Below, piece after piece: positions 16,400 to 23,679 of a stretch of DNA of 34,691 bases (positions are counted from its first letter, which is position 1; every line of letters starts with the position of its first letter). The DNA is from Rhodoferax sp. (GTDB lineage Bacteria > Pseudomonadota > Gammaproteobacteria > Burkholderiales > Burkholderiaceae): positions 1-34,691 of the forward strand of contig JAIFMT010000206.1 of the NCBI GenBank assembly GCA_020048295.1, given 5' to 3'. Made by a program: the position numbers and the translations under genes. Under the pieces are notes generated by a model. That model was not told where the DNA came from. It was given only the letters and a program-made list of their open reading frames with translations, and ran no database searches.

Positions 16400-17098
16400 T
16401 CAGCCGCCCACCAGCGGGCATTCGGCCCGGCATTGAAATGGCGCACCCGGCTCGGGTTCAACAAACAGGCACAGGCGGTCCAGCCACAAGGGTGCCACTG
16501 CATTGAGCTGTGCCACCGGCGCTGCCGTTGCGGCAAGCACACGCTGCGCGGTGGCATCATCCAGCGGCCCGCTTAGCGTGAAATGCAGGCGAAAGCGCTC
16601 CAGCACATGCGGGTAGCCGTAGCGCGCCAACAGTTCCAGCGCACGCGTGTCTTGCGGGGCGATGCGCCGGCGCGCCAGCTCAGTTGCCGACAGCGGGGCG
16701 CGCAAATCGTCCAGATCGGTCACGCAGAGGCCCGCCAGCGCCAGCAACTCTGCTGAGGGTTGCCGTGGCACGATGGCGACAAAATCACCCAGACGGGCGA
16801 CCTGCATGGGGTGCAGCGCCACCGGTCGCTGGGTTTGTGCCAGCGCCTGCAGTCGATCGCGCAGCATGGCCTCGCTGCACCCAACGGCCAGCCGGAACGG
16901 GGCTTTCAGCGTGGCGTGAAAACCGTAGCCCCGCGGTGCTTCGGTGATGCGCTGCAGTTCGGCTGCTGGCAGGTCTGCGAGCAGCGGTTGCGCCAGCGCA
17001 GCGCCACTGCGGGCGTTTCGGCCCAGCCAGTGACTGCCAAACGACCACCACGGTGAATCTTGCGCCGGGGCAAAGTAGATGGCGTAACGTGCGCTCAT
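16400..17098 (-). CDS. DUF1045/TIGR03223-type phosphonate-locus protein, 2H phosphoesterase-like
   Basis: 232 residues; its ATG overlaps the phnF stop (ATGA at 17095-17098), so translation is coupled to phnF. It has the two H-x-T motifs of the 2H phosphoesterase superfamily: GFHATLKAPFRL (His61, Thr63) and RLHFTLSGPLDD (His172, Thr174). TIGR03223/DUF1045 proteins are known as genes of phn operons, usually near phnN. 2H enzymes act on cyclic phosphodiesters, so it may hydrolyse the 5-phosphoribosyl 1,2-cyclic phosphate made by the C-P lyase in place of PhnP, which is not in this window. That function is inference; the family match is good. Confidence 0.85.
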   Translation of the reverse strand: MSARYAIYFAPAQDSPWWSFGSHWLGRNARSGAALAQPLLADLPAAELQRITEAPRGYGFHATLKAPFRLAVGCSEAMLRDRLQALAQTQRPVALHPMQVARLGDFVAIVPRQPSAELLALAGLCVTDLDDLRAPLSATELARRRIAPQDTRALELLARYGYPHVLERFRLHFTLSGPLDDATAQRVLAATAAPVAQLNAVAPLWLDRLCLFVEPEPGAPFQCRAECPLVGG

Positions 17099-17853
17099 GC
17101 GTCACCGTCCGCGCCAACCACCAGCTGCACCCGGTCGCCGCAAAACACCGTTTCGCCAAATTTGATCGGCACGCCCTGCAGGTCCACATCAACCGATTCC
17201 ACGCACAGCAGCGCGCGCGAGCTGGACTGCTTGAGCAGGCGCGCCACTTCTTCGGTGGGCATTTGGGTGGTGATGCGGCTTTGTTCGCGCACATAGTCCT
17301 GCACGCCAAAATGTTTCAGGATGTCGCTGGTGCGCGTGCCGATGCCCAGCATCTCCAGCAGCCCAGCAAAGCGCTGCGCCGGGTAATAAGCGGTGGCCAG
17401 TCCGATGGGTGTGTCGTTGGCTTCGTCAAGCAGTTCAACCCGTAGCACGCTAACCCCTTTGTCTATCTTGAGCCCTTGGGCAACGCGCTCACTGGCTGGC
17501 ATCTCGCGCGCACTGAGCAGTTGCTTGCTGGGCAGCAGTCCCTGGCGCAACAGGTTTTCGCTGAAGCGGGTGCGCCGCGACAAGGCGTAGTCAAGCAGTT
17601 CGTGCTGCACAAACATGCCACGCCCCGGCTCGACGCGCACCAGGCCGTCGCTTTGCAGCTTGGCAACTGCCTGGCGCAGCGTGTGGCGGTTGACACAGAA
17701 GCGTGCCGCCAGTTCGACCTCGCCGGGCAGGCGACCGCTGGCGGCATAGGCGCGGTCATGAATTTCGGTGGTCAGCGTGTCGGCAATCTGACGCCATACC
17801 GAAACCCCGCTGCGCCGTCCGGGGGGTTGGTTGGAAAGGGCTTGGAAGGGCAT
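17095..17853 (-). CDS. phnF: PhnF-type transcriptional regulator (GntR/HutC, UTRA domain)
   Basis: 252 residues from ATG 17853. The N-terminal winged helix of GntR type covers about residues 18-83: VWRQIADTLTTEI, GRLPGEVELAARFCVNRHTLRQAVAKLQSDGLVRVEPGRGMFV. A UTRA ligand domain follows (about 100-245), with VLRVELLDEANDTPIGLATAYYPAQRF and ALLCVESVDVDLQGVPIKFGETVFCGDRVQLVV, as in PhnF. It likely represses phn genes until a phosphonate or phosphate signal is present. Upstream DNA is AT-rich (TTTACTATATATTTTTC on its strand), consistent with its own promoter, and carries a palindrome. Confidence 0.92.
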   Translation of the reverse strand: MPFQALSNQPPGRRSGVSVWRQIADTLTTEIHDRAYAASGRLPGEVELAARFCVNRHTLRQAVAKLQSDGLVRVEPGRGMFVQHELLDYALSRRTRFSENLLRQGLLPSKQLLSAREMPASERVAQGLKIDKGVSVLRVELLDEANDTPIGLATAYYPAQRFAGLLEMLGIGTRTSDILKHFGVQDYVREQSRITTQMPTEEVARLLKQSSSRALLCVESVDVDLQGVPIKFGETVFCGDRVQLVVGADGDA

Positions 17854-17893
17854 TTTCTGTATGAAAAATATATAGTAAATTGGGTTGCAGCGT

Positions 17894-17911
17894 TTGATGA
17901 ATAAGCATCAA
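17894..17911. promoter_or_regulatory. Palindrome upstream of phnF, possible operator
   Basis: TTGATG-aataag-CATCAA is a perfect 6-bp inverted repeat with a 6-nt spacer, about 40 nt upstream of the phnF start and within its likely promoter region. It could bind PhnF or another dimeric regulator. The spacing is wider than the classic TGGT-ACCA GntR/HutC sites, and the region also looks like a decayed copy of the family dyad repeat, so the operator role is only a suggestion. Confidence 0.3.
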
Positions 17912-18299
17912 CAGCTACATTAATTAAAGTCATCCATGTCGTCATCGCAGGGCACATGATTCGGATTTCGGCAGCCTGGCCGGTGGCTGGAAAATTCAGC
18001 CCAGGCGTTGGTTTGCCGGCTCGCCGCATGGATGACACAAGGGTTTTCCCTGATGTCCGCCAGCGAGCGGGCGACTCAGAATGAGCCAGATTCGTGCTTC
18101 GCCAGACAACAAATGCAGACTTCAGGCGAAATCGGTTTTCATGTGAATGCTGAAAATCCTTTCGGCCATTATCAAGATGAGAGGGGATGCATTTGTTGTA
18201 TTTTGCACCCCCAGGGTGCGTGCTGGGCAAGCACTGGATTGCGCCAGTTGACGCTGTTGGCCGCCAAGCGGCGGGCAGTCATGAATCTGATGACCCCTT

Positions 18300-18362
18300 G
18301 GCCGATTCACGCAAGTTTTTGAATCCTGGCCTGAAACCTTGATTGAAACCAGAACAGGAGGT
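18300..18362 (+). promoter_or_regulatory. Hairpin and strong Shine-Dalgarno upstream of the small secreted protein
   Basis: GGCCGATTCA (18300-18309) can pair with TGAATC-ct-GGCC (18320-18331). The right arm TGAATCCTG (18320-18328) can alternatively pair with CAGGAGGTTCA (18355-18365), which covers the AGGAGG SD (18356-18361). The two pairings exclude each other. The SD is near-perfect and lies 6 nt from ATG 18368. Confidence 0.4.
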
Positions 18363-18367
18363 TCACA

Positions 18368-18826
18368 ATGCCTTTCCCGATCGTTGCCGTGGCGTTTGGT
18401 GTCGCTGCCGCTGCAGTCACCCCTTATTTGCTGTATGGCAGTGTTGCCTATTCGTCCGACACGCCAAGCGGTATGGATGCCGCCACCTTGAAAACCGCAG
18501 AAGATGCCCTCGCGCTGGTTCACCAGAATTTGGTAAGCCATGGCTGGGACTATGGCATCACCAAACATCTGTATTACAAAAAGTCCTGCGTGGAGGCTTC
18601 GGCGAGTCGTGCGCCCTTCATTGCTGGACTTTTGTCGAGTCAATGGGAGGTGTTTTCATGCACCGTGAGCGCTGGCACACATACGTTCAACGTGGTGAAA
18701 TTCAATAATCATTATTGGATCGTTGACAGCTATGTGTTCGTCTATATCAAATACATTGGCAACGCCATCCCCGCCGGAATGGCCATCACGCCGATGAGCC
18801 AATCCTACCGGGGTAGTGCCAAGTAA
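18368..18826 (+). CDS. Small secreted or membrane-anchored protein, possibly transglutaminase-like, unknown function
   Basis: 152 residues; ATG 18368 follows a near-consensus SD (AGGAGG, 6 nt spacing), so expression is very likely. Residues about 3-27 (FPIVAVAFGVAAAAVTPYLLYGSVA) are a hydrophobic export signal or anchor. The rest has no family I recognise by name. A stretch near the end, THTFNVVKFNNHYWIVDSYV (104-123), copies the His...Asp pattern of transglutaminase/papain-like proteins (H-x-F-N-x-V ... W-x-V-D; His105, Asp120). Cys74 (KKSCVEAS) or Cys98 could be the nucleophile. It sits between phnF and phnG, is lower in GC than both, and is followed by a terminator-like hairpin, so it is probably its own unit. 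Confidence 0.7.
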   Translation: MPFPIVAVAFGVAAAAVTPYLLYGSVAYSSDTPSGMDAATLKTAEDALALVHQNLVSHGWDYGITKHLYYKKSCVEASASRAPFIAGLLSSQWEVFSCTVSAGTHTFNVVKFNNHYWIVDSYVFVYIKYIGNAIPAGMAITPMSQSYRGSAK

Positions 18827-18845
18827 CTCGCGTCCCGGTGCCTGT

Positions 18846-18879
18846 GACAGCGCAGCAGTTTCTCTGCAGTGTCTGTTTT
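18846..18879 (+). terminator. Probable Rho-independent terminator
   Basis: GACAGCGCAG (18846-18855) pairs with CTGCAGTGTC (18864-18873) in two 4-bp blocks separated by a 2-nt internal mismatch, closed by an 8-nt loop and followed by TGTTTT. It lies 20 nt after the stop of the small secreted-protein gene and would separate it from the phnG operon. Confidence 0.45.
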
Positions 18880-18991
18880 GAATCACATCGATTGTCATCA
18901 ATCCTTCATGTTGCCGGGTTGCACTAGCGGGCTTGACCACCGGGCCGGCGAAATGCTTGCCCTGCGCTTACCCACTGATTGACACCTCTGT

Positions 18992-19456
18992 ATGACCTGT
19001 GATTCCCCGACGAGCGACCCGCAAGCCCGCGCTGCCTGGCTGGCGGTGCTGGCACGCGCCACCCTGGCCGAGCTGGAAGCCGCGTTGCCCGCGCGCACCC
19101 TGCTGACGCAATTGCAGCGGGTACGCCCACCCGAAATTGGCATGGTGATGCTGCGTGGGCGCGTGGGCGGCACCGGTAACCCGTTCAATTTGGGCGAAGC
19201 CAGCGTGGTGCGTTGCGCCGTACGCCTGGGTGACGGACCGCTGGGCGTGGCGTATGCGCTGGGCCGCGACAAGCGCCGTGCTGAACTGGCAGCCGTGCTT
19301 GATGCCCTGCTGCAAGACGCGGCCCACCACGATGCCCTGCAGCAGTCGCTGATCGCCCCATTGGCGGCGGCGCAGGCGCAGGCACGTGCCAAGCGGCAAA
19401 ACGATGTGGCCGATTCCAAGGTCGAGTTTTTCACCCTGGTGCGGGGGGACGCATGA
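18992..19456 (+). CDS. phnG: C-P lyase core complex subunit PhnG
   Basis: 154 residues from ATG 18992. PhnG is part of the PhnGHIJ core that couples phosphonate to ATP-derived ribose triphosphate and splits the C-P bond. Family signs are RAAWLAVLARATLAEL near the start, the central MVMLRGRVGGTGNPFNLGEASVVRCAVRL (about 50-78), GVAYALGRDKRRAELAAVLDAL, and the end KVEFFTLVRGDA. It is the first gene of the lyase operon; its stop overlaps the phnH start by 4 nt (ATGA). About 165 nt of non-coding DNA upstream should contain the operon promoter, although I could not define clear boxes. Confidence 0.95.
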   Translation: MTCDSPTSDPQARAAWLAVLARATLAELEAALPARTLLTQLQRVRPPEIGMVMLRGRVGGTGNPFNLGEASVVRCAVRLGDGPLGVAYALGRDKRRAELAAVLDALLQDAAHHDALQQSLIAPLAAAQAQARAKRQNDVADSKVEFFTLVRGDA

Positions 19457-20064
19457 GCAACAACGCAGGCAAAACCCTTGCGCTGGCCGCGGGTTTGGCG
19501 GATGGCGTGCATGACAGCCAGCAGGCGTTTCGCGCCGTGCTCGATGCGCTGGCCAGGCCGGGTCAGGCCCGCCACATCGGTGCGGCCCTGTCCGGTGTGG
19601 CGCTGGGCGGTGCCATGGCACGCCTGCTGTTGACCCTGTGCGACGACGACACCCCGGTCTGGTGGCAGCACGCCGATGCCGGCCTGCAGCAGTGGTTGCG
19701 CTTTCACACCGGCGCGCCGCTGGCGCACACACCGCAGGCGGCCAGTTTTGCACTGCTGACCGACAGCGCTGACGCGCTGGACCTGGCCAGTTTTGCCAGC
19801 GGTTCGGCCGAGTCGCCCGAGTTTTCCACCACACTGCTGCTGGCCCTGCCGGCGCTGACTGGCGGGCCCGCAACGCACTGGCGCGGCCCCGGCATTGAGC
19901 ACGTGCAACGTGTTGACCTGGCCGGTTTGCGCGCTGATTTCTGGCCGCAGTGGCAGGCCAGCGGCGCGGCTTTCCCGCAGGGCGTGGATATCGTTTTTAC
20001 CTGCGGCGAATGGTGTCTGGGCCTGCCCCGCACCACGCGCGTCAGCCAAGGCGAAGGGGACTGA
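19453..20064 (+). CDS. phnH: C-P lyase core complex subunit PhnH
   Basis: 203 residues, start in the ATGA overlap with phnG. PhnH is a PLP-fold-like structural subunit that joins the PhnGIJ core. Typical signs are GLADGVHDSQQAFRAVLDALARPGQ at the start (residues 14-38), LLLTLCDDDTPVWW, and the end with WRGPGIEHVQRVDLAGL...FWPQW and PQGVDIVFTCGEWCLGLPRTTRV. Length is normal. The stop (TGA 20062-20064) is one nt before the phnI start codon, in keeping with coupled translation. Confidence 0.95.
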   Translation: MSNNAGKTLALAAGLADGVHDSQQAFRAVLDALARPGQARHIGAALSGVALGGAMARLLLTLCDDDTPVWWQHADAGLQQWLRFHTGAPLAHTPQAASFALLTDSADALDLASFASGSAESPEFSTTLLLALPALTGGPATHWRGPGIEHVQRVDLAGLRADFWPQWQASGAAFPQGVDIVFTCGEWCLGLPRTTRVSQGEGD

Positions 20065-20065
20065 G

Positions 20066-21232
20066 ATGTATGTTGCTGTCAAGGGCGGAGCCAGCGCCAT
20101 CGAAAACTCCTGGCGGCTGCTCGAGGCGCAGCGCCGTGGCGACACTGCCATTGCCGCGCTGTCAGTGGCGCAAATCCAGTCGCAGCTGTCGCTGGCGGTG
20201 GACCGGGTGATGAGCGAAGGCTCGCTGTACGACCCCGAACTGGCCGCGCTGGCCATCAAGCAGGCCTGCGGTGACCTGATGGAAGCGGTGTTTTTGCTGC
20301 GCGCCTACCGCACCACGCTGCCGCGCCTGGGCTACGCCCTGCCACTCGATACCGCGCGCATTCAATTGGTACGGCGCATTTCGGCAGCTTTCAAGGAAGT
20401 TCCGGGCGGCCAATTGCTCGGCCCCACCTTCGACTACACCCAGCGGCTGCTCGACTTTGCGCTGCTGGCCGAAGGGGCTGATGGCGCAGCATCGGCCATG
20501 ACGCCCCAGCCCGCCAGTGTGGCCAGCCAGGCCGGGCCTACAGCGCCTGATCCGCAGCGCTCGATCCACGTACCGCGCATCAACGAGCTGCTAGCGCGCG
20601 AAGGTCTGCTGGAAACCCCGTCTCCTGATGCCACCGCCGCGCCGGGCGACCTGACACGCGAGCCACTGATGTTTCCGGCCGATCGGGCGCTGCGTCTGCA
20701 GGCGCTGGCCCGTGGCGATGAAGGCTGGCTGCTGGCCATGGGCTACTCGACGCAGCGCGGTTATGCGCATTCGCACCCGTTTGCCGGCGAAATCCGGCGC
20801 GGCTGGGTCAGTGTGGAACTGCTGCCCGACGAGCTGGGTTTTGCCATTGACATTGGTGAGCTGGAGGTCACCGAGTGCCAGATGATCAACCAGTTCAGCG
20901 GCAGCCGCGAGGTGCCGCCGCAGTTCACCCAGGGCTATGGGCTGGCGTTTGGCGGCTCCGAGCGCAAGACCATGGCGATGGCGCTGGTGGACCGCGCGCT
21001 GCGCGCCGACGAACTCGGCGAGCCACAGGTGGCCCCGGCGCAGGACGCGGAATTTGTGCTGTCGCACGCCGACAACGTGGAAGCCTCGGGCTTTGTGCAG
21101 CACCTGAAATTGCCGCATTACGTGGACTTTCAGGCCGAGCTGGAACTGGTGCGCCGGCTGCGCGCAGGTCATGCCACCCATCCTGCAGTTGACCCTGCAG
21201 CGCCCCACACTGACACGCCGGACCCCGAATGA
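20066..21232 (+). CDS. phnI: C-P lyase core complex subunit PhnI (nucleosidase)
   Basis: 388 residues from ATG 20066 (MYVAVKGGASAIENSW), preceded by GAAGGGGAC; longer starts would run through phnH. PhnI replaces adenine of ATP with the phosphonate, giving ribose-5-triphosphate phosphonate, with PhnG, PhnH and PhnL. Conserved stretches include YDPELAALAIKQACGDLMEAVFLLRAYRTTLPRLGY, VPGGQLLGPTFDYTQRLLDFALL, STQRGYAHSHPFAGEIRRGWV, and the C-terminal HADNVEASGFVQHLKLPHYVDFQAELELV. The linker at about 145-180 is Ala/Pro-rich. The stop overlaps the phnJ start (ATGATGG). Confidence 0.96.
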   Translation: MYVAVKGGASAIENSWRLLEAQRRGDTAIAALSVAQIQSQLSLAVDRVMSEGSLYDPELAALAIKQACGDLMEAVFLLRAYRTTLPRLGYALPLDTARIQLVRRISAAFKEVPGGQLLGPTFDYTQRLLDFALLAEGADGAASAMTPQPASVASQAGPTAPDPQRSIHVPRINELLAREGLLETPSPDATAAPGDLTREPLMFPADRALRLQALARGDEGWLLAMGYSTQRGYAHSHPFAGEIRRGWVSVELLPDELGFAIDIGELEVTECQMINQFSGSREVPPQFTQGYGLAFGGSERKTMAMALVDRALRADELGEPQVAPAQDAEFVLSHADNVEASGFVQHLKLPHYVDFQAELELVRRLRAGHATHPAVDPAAPHTDTPDPE

Positions 21233-22149
21233 TGGACACCCACTACAACTTTGCCTTTCTCGACGAGCGCAGCAAAAAGCGCATCCGCCGCGCCTTGCTC
21301 AAGGCAGTGGCGCTACCGGGCTACCAGGTGCCGTTTGGCTCACGCGAAATGCCGTTTGCCTATGGTTGGGGCACCGGCGGCGTGCAGATCACCGCCAGCA
21401 TCATCGGTCTGAGCGACGTGCTCAAGGTAATTGACCAGGGGGCCGACGACACCACCAACGCGGTCAATATCCGGCGCTTTTTTGCCCGCACCACCGGCGT
21501 GGCGACGACTGAGAAGACGCGCGAGGCGACACTGATCCAGACGCGCCACCGCATCCCCGAAGAGCCGTTGACCAAGGCGCAAATCCTGGTCTATCAGGTG
21601 CCGATGCCTGAGCCGCTGTCCAAGCTGGAGCCACGCCGGCGCGAAGCCATCAAGATGCACGCCCTGAGCGAATACGGCCTGATGCATGTGCGTCTGTATG
21701 AGGACATCGCCCAGCTCGGGGCTATTTCGCACGCCTACGACTACCCCGTCATGGTCAACGAGCGCTACCTGATGTCGCCCTCGCCGATCCCCAAGTTTGA
21801 CAACCCCAAGATGCACATGAACCCCGCCTTGCAACTGTTTGGTGCCGGGCGCGAAAAGCGCCTGTACGCAGTGCCACCGTTCACGCCGGTGCGCAGCCTG
21901 GACTTTGAAGATCACCCGTTTGCAGTGCAGCGCTGGGAGCACGCCTGCGCGCTGTGCGGCGCCAGCGAGAGCTATCTGGACGAAATGATCGTCGATGATG
22001 CCGGCAGCCGGCTGTTTGTCTGCTCCGACAGTGATTACTGCGAGCAGCGCCGCCACGTCGGCCATGTCGGCACGCAGCAAGCGGTGACCTTGCACAACGT
22101 GCTCGCGCCAGAACCGGCCGCCTGCCCCACCCAACCGGAGGCCACATGA
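21229..22149 (+). CDS. phnJ: Alpha-D-ribose 1-methylphosphonate 5-phosphate C-P lyase (radical SAM)
   Basis: 306 residues. ATG 21229 overlaps the phnI stop; the next ATG (21232) would shorten it by one. PhnJ breaks the carbon-phosphorus bond by radical SAM chemistry, releasing methane or the corresponding hydrocarbon and a cyclic ribose phosphate. The four key cysteines are exactly spaced as CX2CX21CX5C: Cys240, Cys243, Cys265 and Cys271 (E. coli 241/244/266/272); the last is the thiyl radical residue in SDSDYCEQR. Other signs are YNFAFLDERSKKRIRRALLKAVALPGYQVPF and RYLMSPSPIPKFDNPKMHMNPALQLFGAGREKR. Nothing suggests inactivation. phnK overlaps by 4 nt. Confidence 0.97.
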   Translation: MMDTHYNFAFLDERSKKRIRRALLKAVALPGYQVPFGSREMPFAYGWGTGGVQITASIIGLSDVLKVIDQGADDTTNAVNIRRFFARTTGVATTEKTREATLIQTRHRIPEEPLTKAQILVYQVPMPEPLSKLEPRRREAIKMHALSEYGLMHVRLYEDIAQLGAISHAYDYPVMVNERYLMSPSPIPKFDNPKMHMNPALQLFGAGREKRLYAVPPFTPVRSLDFEDHPFAVQRWEHACALCGASESYLDEMIVDDAGSRLFVCSDSDYCEQRRHVGHVGTQQAVTLHNVLAPEPAACPTQPEAT

Positions 22150-22964
22150 AGCCGCCCGCACTGTTGTCTGCACGCCAGATTGGCAAGGCCTTTAGCCATC
22201 AGGGCCATACCCGGTGGGCGTGTCGCGCTATTAGTTTTGACTTGTATCCAGGTGAGGTGCTGGCCGTGGTGGGCGAATCAGGCTCGGGCAAAAGCACCTT
22301 GTTGCGGCTGCTGGCGGCGCGCCTGGCGTGCGACGAAGGTGCTGTGCACTACGACGTGCGCGCCGGCTCGGTGGGCAAGACAGCTTACGACCAGGCGGGT
22401 TTGACCGATCTGGCACAGCTCTCCGAGGCGCGACTGCGCTGGCTGGCGCGCACCGACTGGGGCTTTGTCGAGCAGCACGCGCGCGACGGCCTGCGCATGA
22501 GCGTTTCGGGCGGTGCCAATGTGGGCGAGCGCCTGATGGCGCTGGGAGCACGCCACTATGGTCAGCTGCGCAGCGAGGCGCTGGCGTGGATGCAGCGCGT
22601 GGAACTTGACACCAGCCGCATTGATGATTTGCCCGGCACCTATTCGGGCGGCATGCAGCAGCGCCTGCAAATTGCCCGCAACCTGGTGACCCGCCCGCGC
22701 CTGGTGTTCATGGACGAGCCCACCACCGGGCTCGACGTATCGGTGCAGGCGCGCCTGCTCGATCTTCTGCGCGAGCTGGTCGATGAGCTGCAACTCGCCG
22801 CCGTGGTGGTCACCCACGATCTGGCGGTGGCGCGGCTGCTGGCGCAGCGCATGCTGGTGATGAAAGACGGCCGGGTGGTCGAGCAGGGCCTGACCGACCG
22901 GGTGCTCGACGACCCGCAACACCCCTACACGCAACTGCTTGTCTCCTCGGTACTGACCCCATGA
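22146..22964 (+). CDS. phnK: C-P lyase-associated ABC-type ATPase PhnK
   Basis: 272 residues, ATG overlapping the phnJ stop (ATGA). The ATPase elements are complete: Walker A GESGSGKST (43-51), signature YSGGMQQRLQIARNLV (166-181), Walker B LVFMDEPTTGLDVS (186-199) and H-loop VVVTHDLAVARLLAQRM. It resembles oligopeptide-type ABC ATPases, but PhnK is not a transporter: it docks on the PhnGHIJ core near PhnJ and PhnI and is needed for turnover. About 18 residues longer than the E. coli protein (about 252), with an extra GHTRWACRA segment near the N-terminus. Confidence 0.95.
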   Translation: MKPPALLSARQIGKAFSHQGHTRWACRAISFDLYPGEVLAVVGESGSGKSTLLRLLAARLACDEGAVHYDVRAGSVGKTAYDQAGLTDLAQLSEARLRWLARTDWGFVEQHARDGLRMSVSGGANVGERLMALGARHYGQLRSEALAWMQRVELDTSRIDDLPGTYSGGMQQRLQIARNLVTRPRLVFMDEPTTGLDVSVQARLLDLLRELVDELQLAAVVVTHDLAVARLLAQRMLVMKDGRVVEQGLTDRVLDDPQHPYTQLLVSSVLTP

Positions 22965-23659
22965 CCGCCCTGCTTGAAACCCTGGCCTTGTGCAAAACCT
23001 TCACCCTGCACGGACGCGGCGGGCTGCAGCTGCCGGTGTTTGCCAACATCAACCTGCAGGTGCATGCGGGCGAGTGTCTGGCGCTCACCGGCCATTCGGG
23101 CAGCGGCAAAAGCTCCCTGTTGCGCTGTCTTTATGGCAACTACGCGGCCAGCAGCGGTGATGTGCGCGTGCATCACCAGGGCGCCTGGGTCAGCCTGAGC
23201 CATGCGCAGCCGCGTGAGGTGTTTGATGTGCGCCGCCACACGCTGGGTTATGTATCGCAGTTCTTGCGCGTCATACCGCGTGTCTCGACGCTCGACATCG
23301 TCGCCGACCCGCTGCGCCGCATTGGCATCAGCGCCGCTGCGGCACGCGAGCAGGCGGCGCAATGGCTGACGCAGCTGAACCTGCAGCCGCCGCTGTGGCA
23401 GCTGCCGCCGGCCACTTTTTCCGGCGGCGAGCAGCAGCGCGTCAACATTGCACACGGCATGATCAGCGGCGCGCCGGTGCTGCTGCTTGATGAACCCACC
23501 GCCTCACTCGACGCCGACAACCGCCGCGTGGTGGTACAACTGATTCAGGCCGCCCGAGAGCGCGGCTGCGCCATCGTCGGCATTTTTCACGACGATGAAG
23601 TACGCGAGGCCGTGGCCACGCGGCTGTTTGATGTGGAAAAACACCGAAACCTTGTTTGA
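22961..23659 (+). CDS. phnL: C-P lyase-associated ABC-type ATPase PhnL
   Basis: 232 residues, start in the ATGA overlap with phnK. Walker A GHSGSGKSS (44-52), signature FSGGEQQRVNIAHGM (153-167), Walker B VLLLDEPTASLDADN (173-187) and H-loop IVGIFHDDEVRE are all present. PhnL assists the PhnI nucleosidase step. The diagnostic LGYVSQFLRVIPRVSTLDIVADPL matches the family. Length is typical. The stop overlaps a TTG of the phnM frame, but phnM probably starts 21 nt further on. Confidence 0.95.
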   Translation: MTALLETLALCKTFTLHGRGGLQLPVFANINLQVHAGECLALTGHSGSGKSSLLRCLYGNYAASSGDVRVHHQGAWVSLSHAQPREVFDVRRHTLGYVSQFLRVIPRVSTLDIVADPLRRIGISAAAAREQAAQWLTQLNLQPPLWQLPPATFSGGEQQRVNIAHGMISGAPVLLLDEPTASLDADNRRVVVQLIQAARERGCAIVGIFHDDEVREAVATRLFDVEKHRNLV

Positions 23660-23679
23660 ACCCGCCAGGACACCCCGCC

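Larger units (their letters stand above)
17854..18367. other. 514-nt intergenic region between phnF and the small secreted-protein gene
   Basis: The phnF-proximal end is AT-rich and probably carries the phnF promoter; a perfect 6-bp palindrome and a degenerate family-repeat look-alike lie at 17894-17930. Short open frames on both strands here have no start context or family-like sequence. The right end has a hairpin and a very strong SD for the next gene. Base composition is clearly lower in GC than the flanking phn genes. I see no RNA gene. Confidence 0.5.

Noticed and set aside
17772..18230. Open frame on the - strand running from upstream DNA into the phnF start
   Set aside because: It overlaps the phnF coding start in another frame, lacks a Shine-Dalgarno sequence and has no family-like sequence.
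18008..18322. Open frame of 104 codons upstream of the small secreted-protein gene
   Set aside because: Start context is poor and the product shows no domain, signal peptide or codon pattern like real genes; left as non-coding.
18898..20259. Long antisense open frame (about 450 codons) over phnG and phnH
   Set aside because: It is the complement of two clearly recognised genes, its translation is Arg/Ala/Ser/Pro-rich without any domain, and it arises from high GC content.
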